From: Enterococcus faecalis_A
GTDB taxonomy: Bacteria; Bacillota; Bacilli; Lactobacillales; Enterococcaceae
Length of the DNA stretch: 64,000 nt
Reading direction: 5' to 3'
Assembly (NCBI GenBank): GCA_051295955.1
Contig: JBPDWA010000005.1
Coordinates: 62,001 to 126,000, forward strand
The notes under the pieces were generated by a model. The model did no database searches and was not told where the DNA came from. It saw only the letters and a program-made list of their open reading frames with translations. The position numbers were made by a program, and so were the translations under genes. Positions 45,819-54,293 of this stretch are shown here, piece by piece (position 1 is the first letter of the stretch; each line of letters starts with the position of its first letter).

Positions 45819-46097
45819 TTAAGAGGATAATTTAGTTAATGTTTGTTGTTGCTTTTCAAATACTTCAGTCACTTTTGCACCAAACTGCCCTTGAATGGTA
45901 GTTTCTAGAGTTTGAGAAGTATTTTCTAAAACTTTTTTGGCACTTTCGATTGCTTCTTGCCCTTGTTGCTGAGCTGTCTGTTGCTTCTGATAAGTTTGCT
46001 GCAGCTTGGCAACGCCAATTGCTTGGACACGGATTTTTTCTAAATTTTTTTGTAATTGTTTGAGTAGTTTTTTGGCAAATTCTTCCAATTCAGTCAT
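45819..46097 (-). CDS. Small helical protein 2 of the type VII toxin locus
   Basis: A 92-residue, almost wholly helical, Gln/Lys/Glu-rich protein without signal peptide or WxG motif. Size, helix content and place beside a second such protein and an LXG-like toxin resemble the small targeting partners of type VIIb effectors (Lap or TlaA proteins, or the DUF5344-like YwqI). Three bases separate it from the preceding gene, and GTAAGGA precedes the ATG. The role is inferred from context, as the sequence is low in complexity. Confidence 0.6.
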   Translation of the reverse strand: MTELEEFAKKLLKQLQKNLEKIRVQAIGVAKLQQTYQKQQTAQQQGQEAIESAKKVLENTSQTLETTIQGQFGAKVTEVFEKQQQTLTKLSS

Positions 46098-46100
46098 TCC

Positions 46101-46415
46101 TTACTCTGATTTTTGATTGCTTTTTTGCAATGCTTTTCGATAGTCTTCTTCAAGTTCTGCTTGTTGCTGATCAACTTGTTTTTTGACTTGAGCCAGTTGC
46201 TCAAAATATTCGGTTTCAACTTGCATAATTGCCTGTTTGGCTTGATCAAATGGCTGGCTGTTCACAGCTGATTGTTGTACGATTCGATAAATATCCGACA
46301 AGGTTGCTTCGATTAGTTGCTCTCCTTTACGTTGTGCATCTTTTAGCACATCTTCGTCTGCTTCTAGGTTGCGACGCTTCTGCTGGTAGGCTGCCGTTAG
46401 TTGTTCTTCTTTCAT
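46101..46415 (-). CDS. Small helical protein 1 of the type VII toxin locus
   Basis: A 104-residue helical, charged protein with long Gln/Glu/Lys stretches and no signal peptide. It begins 12 bp after the toxin gene with AAAAGGAGC as ribosome site and precedes a second protein of the same kind. I take it as one of a pair of targeting partners that bundle with the helical C-terminal half of the toxin. No F-x-x-x-D export motif is evident near its C-terminus, so which partner carries the secretion signal is open. Confidence 0.6.
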   Translation of the reverse strand: MKEEQLTAAYQQKRRNLEADEDVLKDAQRKGEQLIEATLSDIYRIVQQSAVNSQPFDQAKQAIMQVETEYFEQLAQVKKQVDQQQAELEEDYRKALQKSNQKSE

Positions 46416-46427
46416 TTTCAGCTCCTT

Positions 46428-47645
46428 TTAAGGTGTTAGCTGTTGTGCCAATTGCTGATCTTTTTGAAGTAGTTCAGTAATTTTACCTTTGATTTCATTT
46501 GATAGAGTTGCAAATGCTTTATCCATCCCTTTAGCTTGAATGATTTTTTGTTGAAACAAGGCCGTTGGCTCAGTGACCATTTGTTGCTCAGTCGCACCGA
46601 TTGCTCGTAAACTATCATTTATTTCATAGTCAGACAATTCTGCTGTTTGGTCGTAAGCTTCCCTTAAGGTTTCTTGCCAAAGCTCTTCTATCGTTGAGAC
46701 TATGTTTTGGTAGACTTTTATTGCATTGCTCATCACATTTTGATAGGCACAACGCCCCGCCTCCACGAACAATAATGCTTGTTGATCTTCTAAATAAATT
46801 CTTTCATTTTTAGAAAGACCTCCACCGCTAGCAGTTAATTTTGTTTTTAACTGAGCCAACGTGGACAACTGCTTTGTATATTCTCGCATTATGTAATGGC
46901 TCGTTTGTACCATAATTCCTTCGGCGTTTTCTGGAGAATTTGAAATTTTCACTTGCCCTGTTTGCGCATCAAATGACCAGCTATCTAACTGGTGGCTGCT
47001 TCCTGCTACCCAGATCGTTGTGCCAAAATCATTGCTATTGCCCCAAGTTGAGTTAAAGTCATTCCACTTGGTTACATCATCATTAATTTGTCGGTAATTT
47101 AAAAATAGATGGGGATTCTCTTTCATGAAAGCTGCTTCTGCTTTTGTTAAGGAGCGGTATTGGAACCAACCACTAAATACGGTTGTCGGAATCTGATAAT
47201 GGGCACCTACTTTCAACATGTAGGCCGATTGAGAGTAACCTGATAACTGTTGAATGGTCCAATCAGGATGGTCATCAATTAGCTGACCAACATATGTAAG
47301 AGCTATGTCTGCTTGTGGAGAACCATTAGGCGACATGCCTTTGGCAGCAGCTTTTACATCCGCTATATCCTTAGGATATGTTCCAGCCGCCACTACGGTA
47401 ACCTGTGAAACATCCGGCACTCCTTCAATAATTGGTGCCACTGCCATGCCCTGAAAACCGTAAGCTCCATTTTTAACGGAGAGGATTTTGAAATTTTGAT
47501 TGCCAGCTGTAACTATATTTTTCTCATTCTTTTTCAACTCTTTATCAGGTTTATTTGTATAAAAAATTTTTTCTTCATCTTTATAATTTAGATCTACTCT
47601 ATAGACTTCTTTATTTAAATCTTTTAGTTCTTCTTCTGTTACCAT
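46428..47645 (-). CDS. Putative type VII-secreted lipase-like toxin, reverse domain order (TslA-like)
   Basis: A 405-residue protein without signal peptide. Residues 45-240 look like an alpha/beta hydrolase: A-G-N-Q-N-F-K-I-L-S and G-F-Q-G-M-A-V-A-P, a V-T-V-V-A-A-G-T strand, the nucleophile elbow S-G-Y-S138-Q-S, an acid candidate in I-N-D-D (189-190) and G-S-S-H218-Q-L-D-S-W. The elbow ends in Ser rather than the usual Gly. Residues 250-405 are helical and resemble an LXG-type targeting domain. This catalytic-first order is that of TslA, a type VIIb lipase toxin of Staphylococcus. The ATG overlaps the upstream stop by 1 bp (TAATG). Two small helical genes follow. Confidence 0.65.
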   Translation of the reverse strand: MVTEEELKDLNKEVYRVDLNYKDEEKIFYTNKPDKELKKNEKNIVTAGNQNFKILSVKNGAYGFQGMAVAPIIEGVPDVSQVTVVAAGTYPKDIADVKAAAKGMSPNGSPQADIALTYVGQLIDDHPDWTIQQLSGYSQSAYMLKVGAHYQIPTTVFSGWFQYRSLTKAEAAFMKENPHLFLNYRQINDDVTKWNDFNSTWGNSNDFGTTIWVAGSSHQLDSWSFDAQTGQVKISNSPENAEGIMVQTSHYIMREYTKQLSTLAQLKTKLTASGGGLSKNERIYLEDQQALLFVEAGRCAYQNVMSNAIKVYQNIVSTIEELWQETLREAYDQTAELSDYEINDSLRAIGATEQQMVTEPTALFQQKIIQAKGMDKAFATLSNEIKGKITELLQKDQQLAQQLTP

Positions 47646-48040
47646 TATAGTCTCCTCACTTTTTTATTAGATAAAATAACTTTAATTTCACTTTGTGTTA
47701 TACCCTTTTTAAATTCTGAGCCACCAGCATATGACCTAAGAGTTTTAGACTTATTATTTAAAGACATACTTACTCCAATGTTAGAGGTTACACCATAACT
47801 AGTTGATATCGTCAAATCTACTGACGTAAATCCTGCAAGACTATTTTCATAATAGTTTTCCTCAAACTCAATTTTAGTTACATCCGCAAATGTATTTTTA
47901 ATTTGCTTGGCAGTCGTTAGTTCCATCTGTAACACTTCTTGTTCTTTACGTTGCTGTTCATTCTTAGTATAAAAAAACAATCCAATACCTCCCAGTAAAA
48001 GCGCCAACAAAACAACCGATACCCAATATTTCTTTTGCAC
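47645..48040 (-). CDS. Membrane-anchored putative immunity protein, copy 1
   Basis: A 131-residue protein with one N-terminal helix (residues 5-24) and an outer-facing domain. It starts at GTG with GGAG 6 bases upstream and has its own promoter (48101-48129). The gene is coupled to the toxin by a 1-bp overlap. Residues 1-58 are identical to the second copy upstream; the remainder is only partly alike. A membrane-tethered domain outside the cell is what an immunity protein against an exported lipase needs; lipoproteins of DUF1433 do this for TslA. The homology to that family is only suspected. Confidence 0.6.
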   Translation of the reverse strand: MQKKYWVSVVLLALLLGGIGLFFYTKNEQQRKEQEVLQMELTTAKQIKNTFADVTKIEFEENYYENSLAGFTSVDLTISTSYGVTSNIGVSMSLNNKSKTLRSYAGGSEFKKGITQSEIKVILSNKKVRRL

Positions 48041-48100
48041 GGCGACTCCTTTCTTTTACACAGCCTTTTTAATTTTTTTCTAATTTTTATTTTATCATAA

Positions 48101-48129
48101 GATATAATACGTTTGAAAGTAATTTTCAA
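48101..48129 (-). promoter_or_regulatory. Promoter of immunity copy 1 and the toxin
   Basis: On the minus strand TTGAAA (48124-48129) and TATATC (48101-48106) are exactly 17 bp apart, about 60 bp before the GTG start. Confidence 0.6.
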
Positions 48130-48214
48130 AAGATTCTTAATAGACAATTTCATTTTAAGAAAATGATAACCAAATGATGATTAGCAGGGTAAAAACATAA
48201 CTAAACAGCAATGA

Positions 48215-48463
48215 TTAAATTATTGCTTGTGATTGATTAAATATCCCCTCAATAATTGGTGCCACTGCCATGCCCTGAAAACCGTAAGCTCCATTTTTAA
48301 CGGAGAGGATTTTGAAATTTTGATTGCCAGCTTGAATTACATTTTTTTCCAACTGACTATTAGTTTTATCTGTATATTTAATTTTGTTTCCATTGTCTTT
48401 ATAGTCAGGGTCTACTTTATAAACTTCTTGATTTAAGTATATTAATTCTTTTTCTGTTGACAT
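48215..48463 (-). pseudogene. Truncated copy of the toxin N-terminus
   Basis: An 82-codon frame starting MSTEKELIYLNQEVYKVD. It is homologous to the first 80 residues of the 405-residue toxin; the stretch N-F-K-I-L-S-V-K-N-G-A-Y-G-F-Q-G-M is identical, and about 85 bp match at the DNA level. It stops just after S-Q, before the nucleophile serine, so it cannot be active. The stop of immunity copy 2 lies 3 bp upstream. It is an orphan toxin fragment left by duplication. Confidence 0.75.
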
Positions 48464-48466
48464 TAA

Positions 48467-48862
48467 CTAAACACTTCCTTCATCTTTATTGAAGAAAATA
48501 ACACGTACCTTGGTCTCTGTTATTCCTTTTTTTAAAGAAGTTTCTCCAGAACCTACATAGGACTGGTTAACTTTATCCCTTTTGGACATACTTACTCCAA
48601 TTTCTACATCTACTCCATAACACGTTGAGACTGTCACCATAGTTTCTGTATAACCTGTTAACTTGTTTTTCCCATATTTTTCTGCAAACTCGATTTTAGT
48701 TACATCCGCAAATGTATTTTTAATTTGCTTGGCAGTCGTCAGTTCCATCTGTAACACTTCTTGTTCTTTACGTTGCTGTTCATTCTTAGTATAAAAAAAC
48801 AATCCAATACCTCCCAGTAAAAGCGCCAACAAAACAACCGATACCCAATATTTCTTTTGCAC
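48467..48862 (-). CDS. Membrane-anchored putative immunity protein, copy 2
   Basis: A 131-residue paralog of the 47645-48040 protein. The N-terminal 58 residues, with the membrane helix, are the same, while the outer domain differs (E-K-Y-G-K-N-K-L-T-G-Y-T-E-T-M-V). It begins with GTG and the same GGAG site, and its 5' flank is also duplicated. It would be an orphan immunity gene recognising a different toxin variant, which is common in polymorphic toxin loci. Function is inferred. Confidence 0.6.
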   Translation of the reverse strand: MQKKYWVSVVLLALLLGGIGLFFYTKNEQQRKEQEVLQMELTTAKQIKNTFADVTKIEFAEKYGKNKLTGYTETMVTVSTCYGVDVEIGVSMSKRDKVNQSYVGSGETSLKKGITETKVRVIFFNKDEGSV

Positions 48863-49178
48863 GGCGACTCCTTTCTTTTACACAACTTTTTAATCGTTTT
48901 CTAATTTTATTCTACCACTAAATATCATACACTTAAAAGAAATTTTGAAAATTTTATTAATAAATTTTTTTTAAATGCTGCTTAGCAGCAATAGTTAAAT
49001 CGTTACTTGTGATTCATTAGGTATATCTTTTGTTAGTAGAAGCACCCTTTAACTCCCGTTCTAGACGTAATAATGGATGTATATTTATTTTGTCTTAAAG
49101 AATCAAAGTTTATTCCCTGTACTAAAAGATTAGCTGCAGGCAATCTATTTATTATAACTACATCTAATATGAAGTTTT
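48863..49178. other. 5' flank of the toxin locus with a third toxin relic
   Basis: Besides the promoter area of immunity copy 2, the minus strand at 48995-49030 reads K-D-I-P-N-E-S-Q-V-T-I-stop, matching V-P-D-V-S-Q-V-T-V of the full toxin and ending at the same point as the 82-codon copy. The DNA around it is similar to 48203-48244. Confidence 0.5.
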
Positions 49179-49418
49179 TTGATAAAAATTTATAAATTAT
49201 TTATCATTAAGAAAATCAAGCAAGAACTACTTATAACTAAAATCCAAGCTTACGATGTTAAAAATAAGATCGTTGGTATTCGAGATGACAACAGAATATT
49301 AGAAATTTTTCTTACGGCTTATAACTTTAACATTCGAAAGAAAGAAAATAGAATACACTTCATAAAAGATATGAAGTCCAATATCATGATCGAAGATGAC
49401 ATTTATTTCACATCTTGA
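49179..49418 (+). CDS. Possible fragment, unknown
   Basis: A 79-codon frame with a TTG start and no ribosome site reads like real protein in parts (Q-A-Y-D-V-K-N-K-I-V-G-I-R-D-D-N-R-I-L-E-I). It has no hydrophobic or catalytic hallmark. Its place next to decayed toxin copies suggests a relic of another gene. I would not rely on it. Confidence 0.25.
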   Translation: MIKIYKLFIIKKIKQELLITKIQAYDVKNKIVGIRDDNRILEIFLTAYNFNIRKKENRIHFIKDMKSNIMIEDDIYFTS

Positions 49419-49547
49419 ATAAAAATAGAAAAAATAAGCTTCAAAACTATTCTCTAATATTATAAAACTATGAAACATAATTTTTAGGGAGCAACACAAT
49501 AATAGTTGCTCCCTAAAATATTATAAATATATATTCAGAGTATATTT

Positions 49548-51764
49548 TTATGATTCAAATACAATCCATAGCTGGTTAGCTTGTGGTTTTAATTGAAGTG
49601 CCTGACCAGTTTCCACGATTTCACCAGTAAGTTCATGTTGCGTTAGATGCACGCGAATCACATTATCACGTATTCTTAAAGAAAAGTAAATTGATTCGAT
49701 TTCTTGCGGCAAATGGTTTTCAAGAACCCACCCATTAGCAACTGGGGATAATCCAGCAAACCCATAAATCATACTTAGCCAGCTGCCACCCATATTCGCA
49801 GCGTGAATACCGTCTTTGACGTTTCCTTGTAGATCGGTAAGATCCATCAACGCCGTATCCATAAAGTAACGATACCCTTTTTCTGGCAGATCTACCCGAC
49901 TAGCTAAAATACTAAAAATTGACCGCGATAACGAAGAATCATGGGTGGTCACTGCTTCATAGTAATGGTAATCTCGCAATATTTGTGCTTTTGAGTAATC
50001 TTGTGGGAATAGCAACTCCGCTAAGAGCCCGTCCGCTTGTTTGCTTACTTGATATTTATAAATGATCATTGGATGATAATGCAGCAGCAATGGATAATTG
50101 GCCTTAGGTGTTGTTTCAAAAGGCCAGCGTTCTTTTTCCAAAAAAGAATCATCTTGTTTAAGCAGTTGTTGTTCTTCATCATAAGGTAAATACATATTTT
50201 CAGCAGCTTTCAACCACGCTGCTTGTTCTTTAGCATCAATTCGATCATGATACCGTTGTGCCAAATCTACGGCATAGAATAAGTTGTTTTGAGCCATTTT
50301 ATTAGTATAGTAGTTGTTATTCACCAAAGCTGTATACTCATCAGGTCCGGTCACTCCATAAAGACAGAACTGCCGGCGTCCATTTTTGACGACCCATGTT
50401 CCATAAGATAACCAGAAGCGAGCCGTTTCAAAAATAACTTGCGCACCTTGCTCATGAATAAAAGTATGATCACCAGTTACATTTTCGTATAATTGAAAAG
50501 CATAACTAATATCAGCATTAATGTGTATTTGAGCCGTACCAGCTGGATAGTATGCGCTGGATTCTTCTCCATTAATTGTACGCCAAGCGAATAAGGCTCC
50601 TTTTTGACTCATAATAGCGGCTCGTTCTCTAGCTTGAGGCAAAATTTGGCAGCGATACTGCAGCAACGCTTTTGCAATTTCCGGCTGTGTATAAATAAAA
50701 AAGGGTAGTATATACATTTCTGTATCCCAGAAGTAGTGCCCCTCGTATCCTTGGCCAGTTAAGCCTTTAGCCGCAAAATTCGTCTGACCATCCCGTCCGG
50801 TATTTTGAAAGAGTTGAAACAGGTTAAAACGCAAGCCTTTTTGTAACGTAGAATCGCCCTTAATTTGAATATCACTGACTTGCCAAAACTTCGTTAAAGC
50901 AACTTTTTGTGCTTGTACTAAATGCTGAAATTCTAACTGATCCATTAAGGTTTCAAAGTCACCTAACAACTCCTGAACATTAGCTGCTGACAAAATCTCA
51001 GAATAAAGGACAAAGTTCTCAGCTGTATATACTTGGTTAGGCTCAACAGAAAAACAAAGCTTAGACATTAAGGCTGTATCTGCCACGCTTCCTTGATCAG
51101 TAGTACTGACTTGCCCCAATAACAGCTGTTGGTGACTATTTTGAGTAGTCAACAATACGGTATTGGTCCCGATAGTTTCGACGGTCAATTGACTTTTAGA
51201 GGCTGCAACACGTGGATCTTGTGGTTCTGTTGATGATAATGCTGACTCAGCCAGCTCAAAGGAAAAGTGCTTTTCAAGGATGATTTCTCCGGAAAAGTTC
51301 GCTTGTTCAATCTGATAATGACTGGCATATACTTCTTGTTGTGTCAAAGAAACAAAGGAAGTAATAGCAAATAGAAAAGTTTCACTTAAATGAGTGGTGA
51401 CGGTATATTGTTCTTGCAAAATGCCAGTCGACAGATTCAGTTGGAACGTATCTCTTTGAATCACCCACTCATTTTCATCTGAACGATGACCATTGACAAT
51501 TAATACAAGTTGACGCGCAGAAGGTAGTTTTATGATGGTTTGATGTTTTTGGGCATAGCCGTACGCCCATTCCCCATAAGTAATCGAATGAGTATCATAA
51601 AAGCCGTTGATAAAGGTACCTGGATTTCCTTGTGTTTCCAAGGTTTGAATCGGCGCACAAGCTCGTACACCAAGATGTCCATTACTTAAAGCAAACAAAG
51701 TTTCTATATAGGCCGGCGCTTCATTACCTATGTCAGAAAGTGTTAATAAAAAACTGGCAGTCAT
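49548..51764 (-). CDS. Glycoside hydrolase family 65 phosphorylase
   Basis: A 738-residue enzyme of the GH65 maltose/kojibiose/trehalose phosphorylase group. The N-terminal beta-sandwich opens with E-T-L-F-A-L-S-N-G-H-L-G-V-R. The (alpha/alpha)6 barrel has G-Y-E-G-H-Y-F-W-D-T-E-M and the catalytic acid Glu in V-T-G-P-D-E-Y-T. It splits a disaccharide with phosphate to give a sugar-1-phosphate. The ATG at 51764 has GTGGGG upstream; a GTG four codons earlier overlaps it. No transporter or phosphoglucomutase gene adjoins it, so the disaccharide cannot be named. Confidence 0.93.
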   Translation of the reverse strand: MTASFLLTLSDIGNEAPAYIETLFALSNGHLGVRACAPIQTLETQGNPGTFINGFYDTHSITYGEWAYGYAQKHQTIIKLPSARQLVLIVNGHRSDENEWVIQRDTFQLNLSTGILQEQYTVTTHLSETFLFAITSFVSLTQQEVYASHYQIEQANFSGEIILEKHFSFELAESALSSTEPQDPRVAASKSQLTVETIGTNTVLLTTQNSHQQLLLGQVSTTDQGSVADTALMSKLCFSVEPNQVYTAENFVLYSEILSAANVQELLGDFETLMDQLEFQHLVQAQKVALTKFWQVSDIQIKGDSTLQKGLRFNLFQLFQNTGRDGQTNFAAKGLTGQGYEGHYFWDTEMYILPFFIYTQPEIAKALLQYRCQILPQARERAAIMSQKGALFAWRTINGEESSAYYPAGTAQIHINADISYAFQLYENVTGDHTFIHEQGAQVIFETARFWLSYGTWVVKNGRRQFCLYGVTGPDEYTALVNNNYYTNKMAQNNLFYAVDLAQRYHDRIDAKEQAAWLKAAENMYLPYDEEQQLLKQDDSFLEKERWPFETTPKANYPLLLHYHPMIIYKYQVSKQADGLLAELLFPQDYSKAQILRDYHYYEAVTTHDSSLSRSIFSILASRVDLPEKGYRYFMDTALMDLTDLQGNVKDGIHAANMGGSWLSMIYGFAGLSPVANGWVLENHLPQEIESIYFSLRIRDNVIRVHLTQHELTGEIVETGQALQLKPQANQLWIVFES

Positions 51765-52257
51765 GTTAGTCCCCACTTTCTATTTATTTTCTCTTATTAT
51801 AACGAGAAAGGGAAAATTTCTGTATTATTTCTACTTCGTTTACTAAAAAACGAATGGTAGTGGGCGTTACATTTTTATCGCTGCCCATGATTTCTCTTTT
51901 CACTTAAGACATCTGAGCACCAAAAGTCGTTCTTTCAATGACCTAGACTTTTTATTACCAAATCATCATCGTATAACACCAATTCAGATGAAAAACGGCC
52001 CATTAATAACAAGGAACAAAAATAAAAAGAACAATTTCTTTTTATTACATTAAAAATATAGTGCTGCTTTATTAGCTAATCAAACATTATTGATAATAAA
52101 AAAATTTTTAGTTAGCAACTTTCAAGCTTTTCTGATTTAGACAAATCCAGTAAAATGTTAGAAAACATAACCAGTTTATTATTTCTAACTTTATTTTAAT
52201 TTTTTATTGGTTTGTTTACATTATACTGTGAGTATAGAAAGAAAAGGAGTACAGAAT
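51765..52257. other. Intergenic spacer
   Basis: About 490 bp between the divergent GH65 and peptide-binding genes. Very AT-rich; no frame with a ribosome site and no RNA-gene structure seen. A -10-like TATACT lies near 52224. Confidence 0.5.
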
Positions 52258-53901
52258 ATGAAGAAACTTTTAGTTGCACCGTTCCTTGTTATTACAAGTT
52301 TCAGCTTATCTGCTTGCGGCGACAACCAAACAACAGTAGAAAAAGATTCCTCCCAGCAAGTTTACCGCATGGTGGAATCGCAAGAAATGCCGAGCGCTGA
52401 TCCTTCATTAGCAACCGATGAAGTTAGCTTTACGGCTTTAAATAATGTGTATGAAGGTCTTTATCGCCTTAATAAAGAAAACACACCACAGCCAGCTGGA
52501 GCAGCAATCAAAGCTACCGTTTCTGCTGACGGGCTTGTGTATACAATTCAATTACGTAAAGAAGCCAAATGGTCTGATGGTATTCCGGTAACTGCAAAAG
52601 ACTATGTCTACAGCTGGCAGCGGACAGTAGATCCTACAACCGCTTCTGAATATGCTTATATGTTTGCACCGATTAAAAATGCTACCAAAATTACCAACGG
52701 TGAACGACCAAAAACAGAACTAGGTATTAAAGCAATTAATGATTATGAACTAGAAATCAATTTAGAAAAAGCAACTCCTTATTTTGATTATCTGTTGGCA
52801 TTTCCTTCTTTTTTCCCACAACGCCAAGACATCATTGAATCTTTTGGTAAAGACTACGCAACCAAAAGCGATAAAGCCGTCTATAACGGCCCTTTTACCT
52901 TGACTGATTTCGACGGACCAGGGACAGACACCAATTGGTCATACACAAAGAATAAGCACTATTGGGATCAAGCGACCGTCAAATTAGAAAAAATTACAGT
53001 AGCTGTCGTAAAAGAAGCCCCAACTGCTTTGAATTTATATGAAACCGGCGCACTAGATGATACGTATTTATCCGGAGAATTAGCGCAACAAATGCAGAAC
53101 GATCCGAATATCGTTCAATTAAACGCAGCCTCCACTTTTTATTTGGAAATGAATCAAGCAGCTGAACAATCACCTTTTAAAAATGCAAACCTTAGAAAAG
53201 CATTCTCCTATACAATTGATCGTGAAGCTCTGGTAAAAAACATTTTAGCCAATGGCTCAACAGCTGCTCAAGGCTTTGTGCCAAAAGCAATCGCTAAAAA
53301 CCCAAAAACAGCAGTTGACTTCACCAAAGAAGCCAACAGCGTTACTTATTTACAGCTCGATCGAAAAAAAGCGCAACAGTATTGGCAACAAGCGCTAAAA
53401 GAATTAGGCGTATCCTCACTAACTGTTGATTTATTAGTTGATGATTCAGAAGGAGCCAAGAAAATGGCTGAGTATCTGCAAGGTTCATTAATGGATACGT
53501 TAAAAGGACTAAAAGTAACTGTGACTTCCGTGCCATTTGCGGTGCGCTTAGATCGAACCCAAAAAGGCGATTTCCAAATTTCAACGCGGGGCTGGAATGC
53601 TGACTACTCAGATCCCATCAGTTTCTTAGAGCTACTAAAGAGCAATAGCACCAATAATCGAGGAAAATATGCCAATCCTCAATACGATCAACTGATCGAA
53701 GCTTCCGAAACAACAGACGTAAATAATCCCGAAAAACGTTGGCAAGACCTTTTACAAGCTGAAAAAGTTATGCTGGAAGATATGGGAGTCATTCCTCTTT
53801 ACCAAAAAGCCGAAGCACATTTGAGAAGCCCGGCGATAAAAGATGTTGTCTATCATCCAACCGGTGCAAAATTTGATTTCAAATGGGCTTACAAAGAATA
53901 A
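52258..53901 (+). CDS. Oligopeptide ABC transporter substrate-binding lipoprotein
   Basis: A 547-residue lipoprotein of the OppA/SBP_bac_5 type. The lipobox is L-S-A-C at residues 17-20. The core has Y-E-G-L-Y-R-L-N, K-W-S-D-G-I-P-V-T-A-K-D-Y-V-Y-S-W-Q-R and N-L-R-K-A-F-S-Y-T-I-D-R. It binds peptides outside the cell for an Opp permease. No permease genes adjoin it, so it is an orphan receptor sharing a transporter elsewhere; such proteins can also bind peptide pheromones. The ATG at 52258 has AAGGAG upstream; the longer frame does not. Confidence 0.95.
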   Translation: MKKLLVAPFLVITSFSLSACGDNQTTVEKDSSQQVYRMVESQEMPSADPSLATDEVSFTALNNVYEGLYRLNKENTPQPAGAAIKATVSADGLVYTIQLRKEAKWSDGIPVTAKDYVYSWQRTVDPTTASEYAYMFAPIKNATKITNGERPKTELGIKAINDYELEINLEKATPYFDYLLAFPSFFPQRQDIIESFGKDYATKSDKAVYNGPFTLTDFDGPGTDTNWSYTKNKHYWDQATVKLEKITVAVVKEAPTALNLYETGALDDTYLSGELAQQMQNDPNIVQLNAASTFYLEMNQAAEQSPFKNANLRKAFSYTIDREALVKNILANGSTAAQGFVPKAIAKNPKTAVDFTKEANSVTYLQLDRKKAQQYWQQALKELGVSSLTVDLLVDDSEGAKKMAEYLQGSLMDTLKGLKVTVTSVPFAVRLDRTQKGDFQISTRGWNADYSDPISFLELLKSNSTNNRGKYANPQYDQLIEASETTDVNNPEKRWQDLLQAEKVMLEDMGVIPLYQKAEAHLRSPAIKDVVYHPTGAKFDFKWAYKE

Positions 53902-54293
53902 ATAAAAAAGAGTAATCTCCTTTTTTTGAAATATAAAACGAAAAAAACGGAGCTAAGAAGCAGGCTAGGGCAGAAGTATCCGTTACTTCTGTCCCGCCGT
54001 GTCTTTTCATTTATTCCCTAAAATTAGTAATAAGAACGTTTCTATTCGTATAGAATTTTCCGTAAAATTCTTGTCGTTTCTACTGCTGATCTTTTAATTT
54101 ATTAAAAAAGAGTTAAATAACGTAGATTTTTATACAACTCAGTATTATAATCATTTTAAATTTTCCACGAAAATTTTTCGTACAAAGAGTTTCTATATAC
54201 TTAGTGAAACTTTCGTTTAGCTTGCTATTGGTCTAAGTACTGCTTGCAAACTTTTGTTACAACTAGATACTGAACATGAAAGGACGGAGATCT
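53902..54293. other. Intergenic spacer with palindrome
   Basis: Holds a hairpin at 53968-53994 (GGGCAGAAGTA/TTACTTCTGTCCC, one mismatch), another member of the scattered palindromes, then an AT-rich 5' flank of the second Mga-type gene. Nothing else seen. Confidence 0.5.

Noticed and set aside
45782..45832. 9-bp inverted repeat TTATCCTCT/AGAGGATAA at the end of the toxin locus
   Set aside because: Long loop, no T run, and one arm overlaps the gene end; the bidirectional terminator next to it explains transcript ending better.
45819..46415. WXG100/EsxA-like identity of the two small helical proteins
   Set aside because: Neither has a W-x-G turn in its middle, so I kept the looser targeting-partner description.
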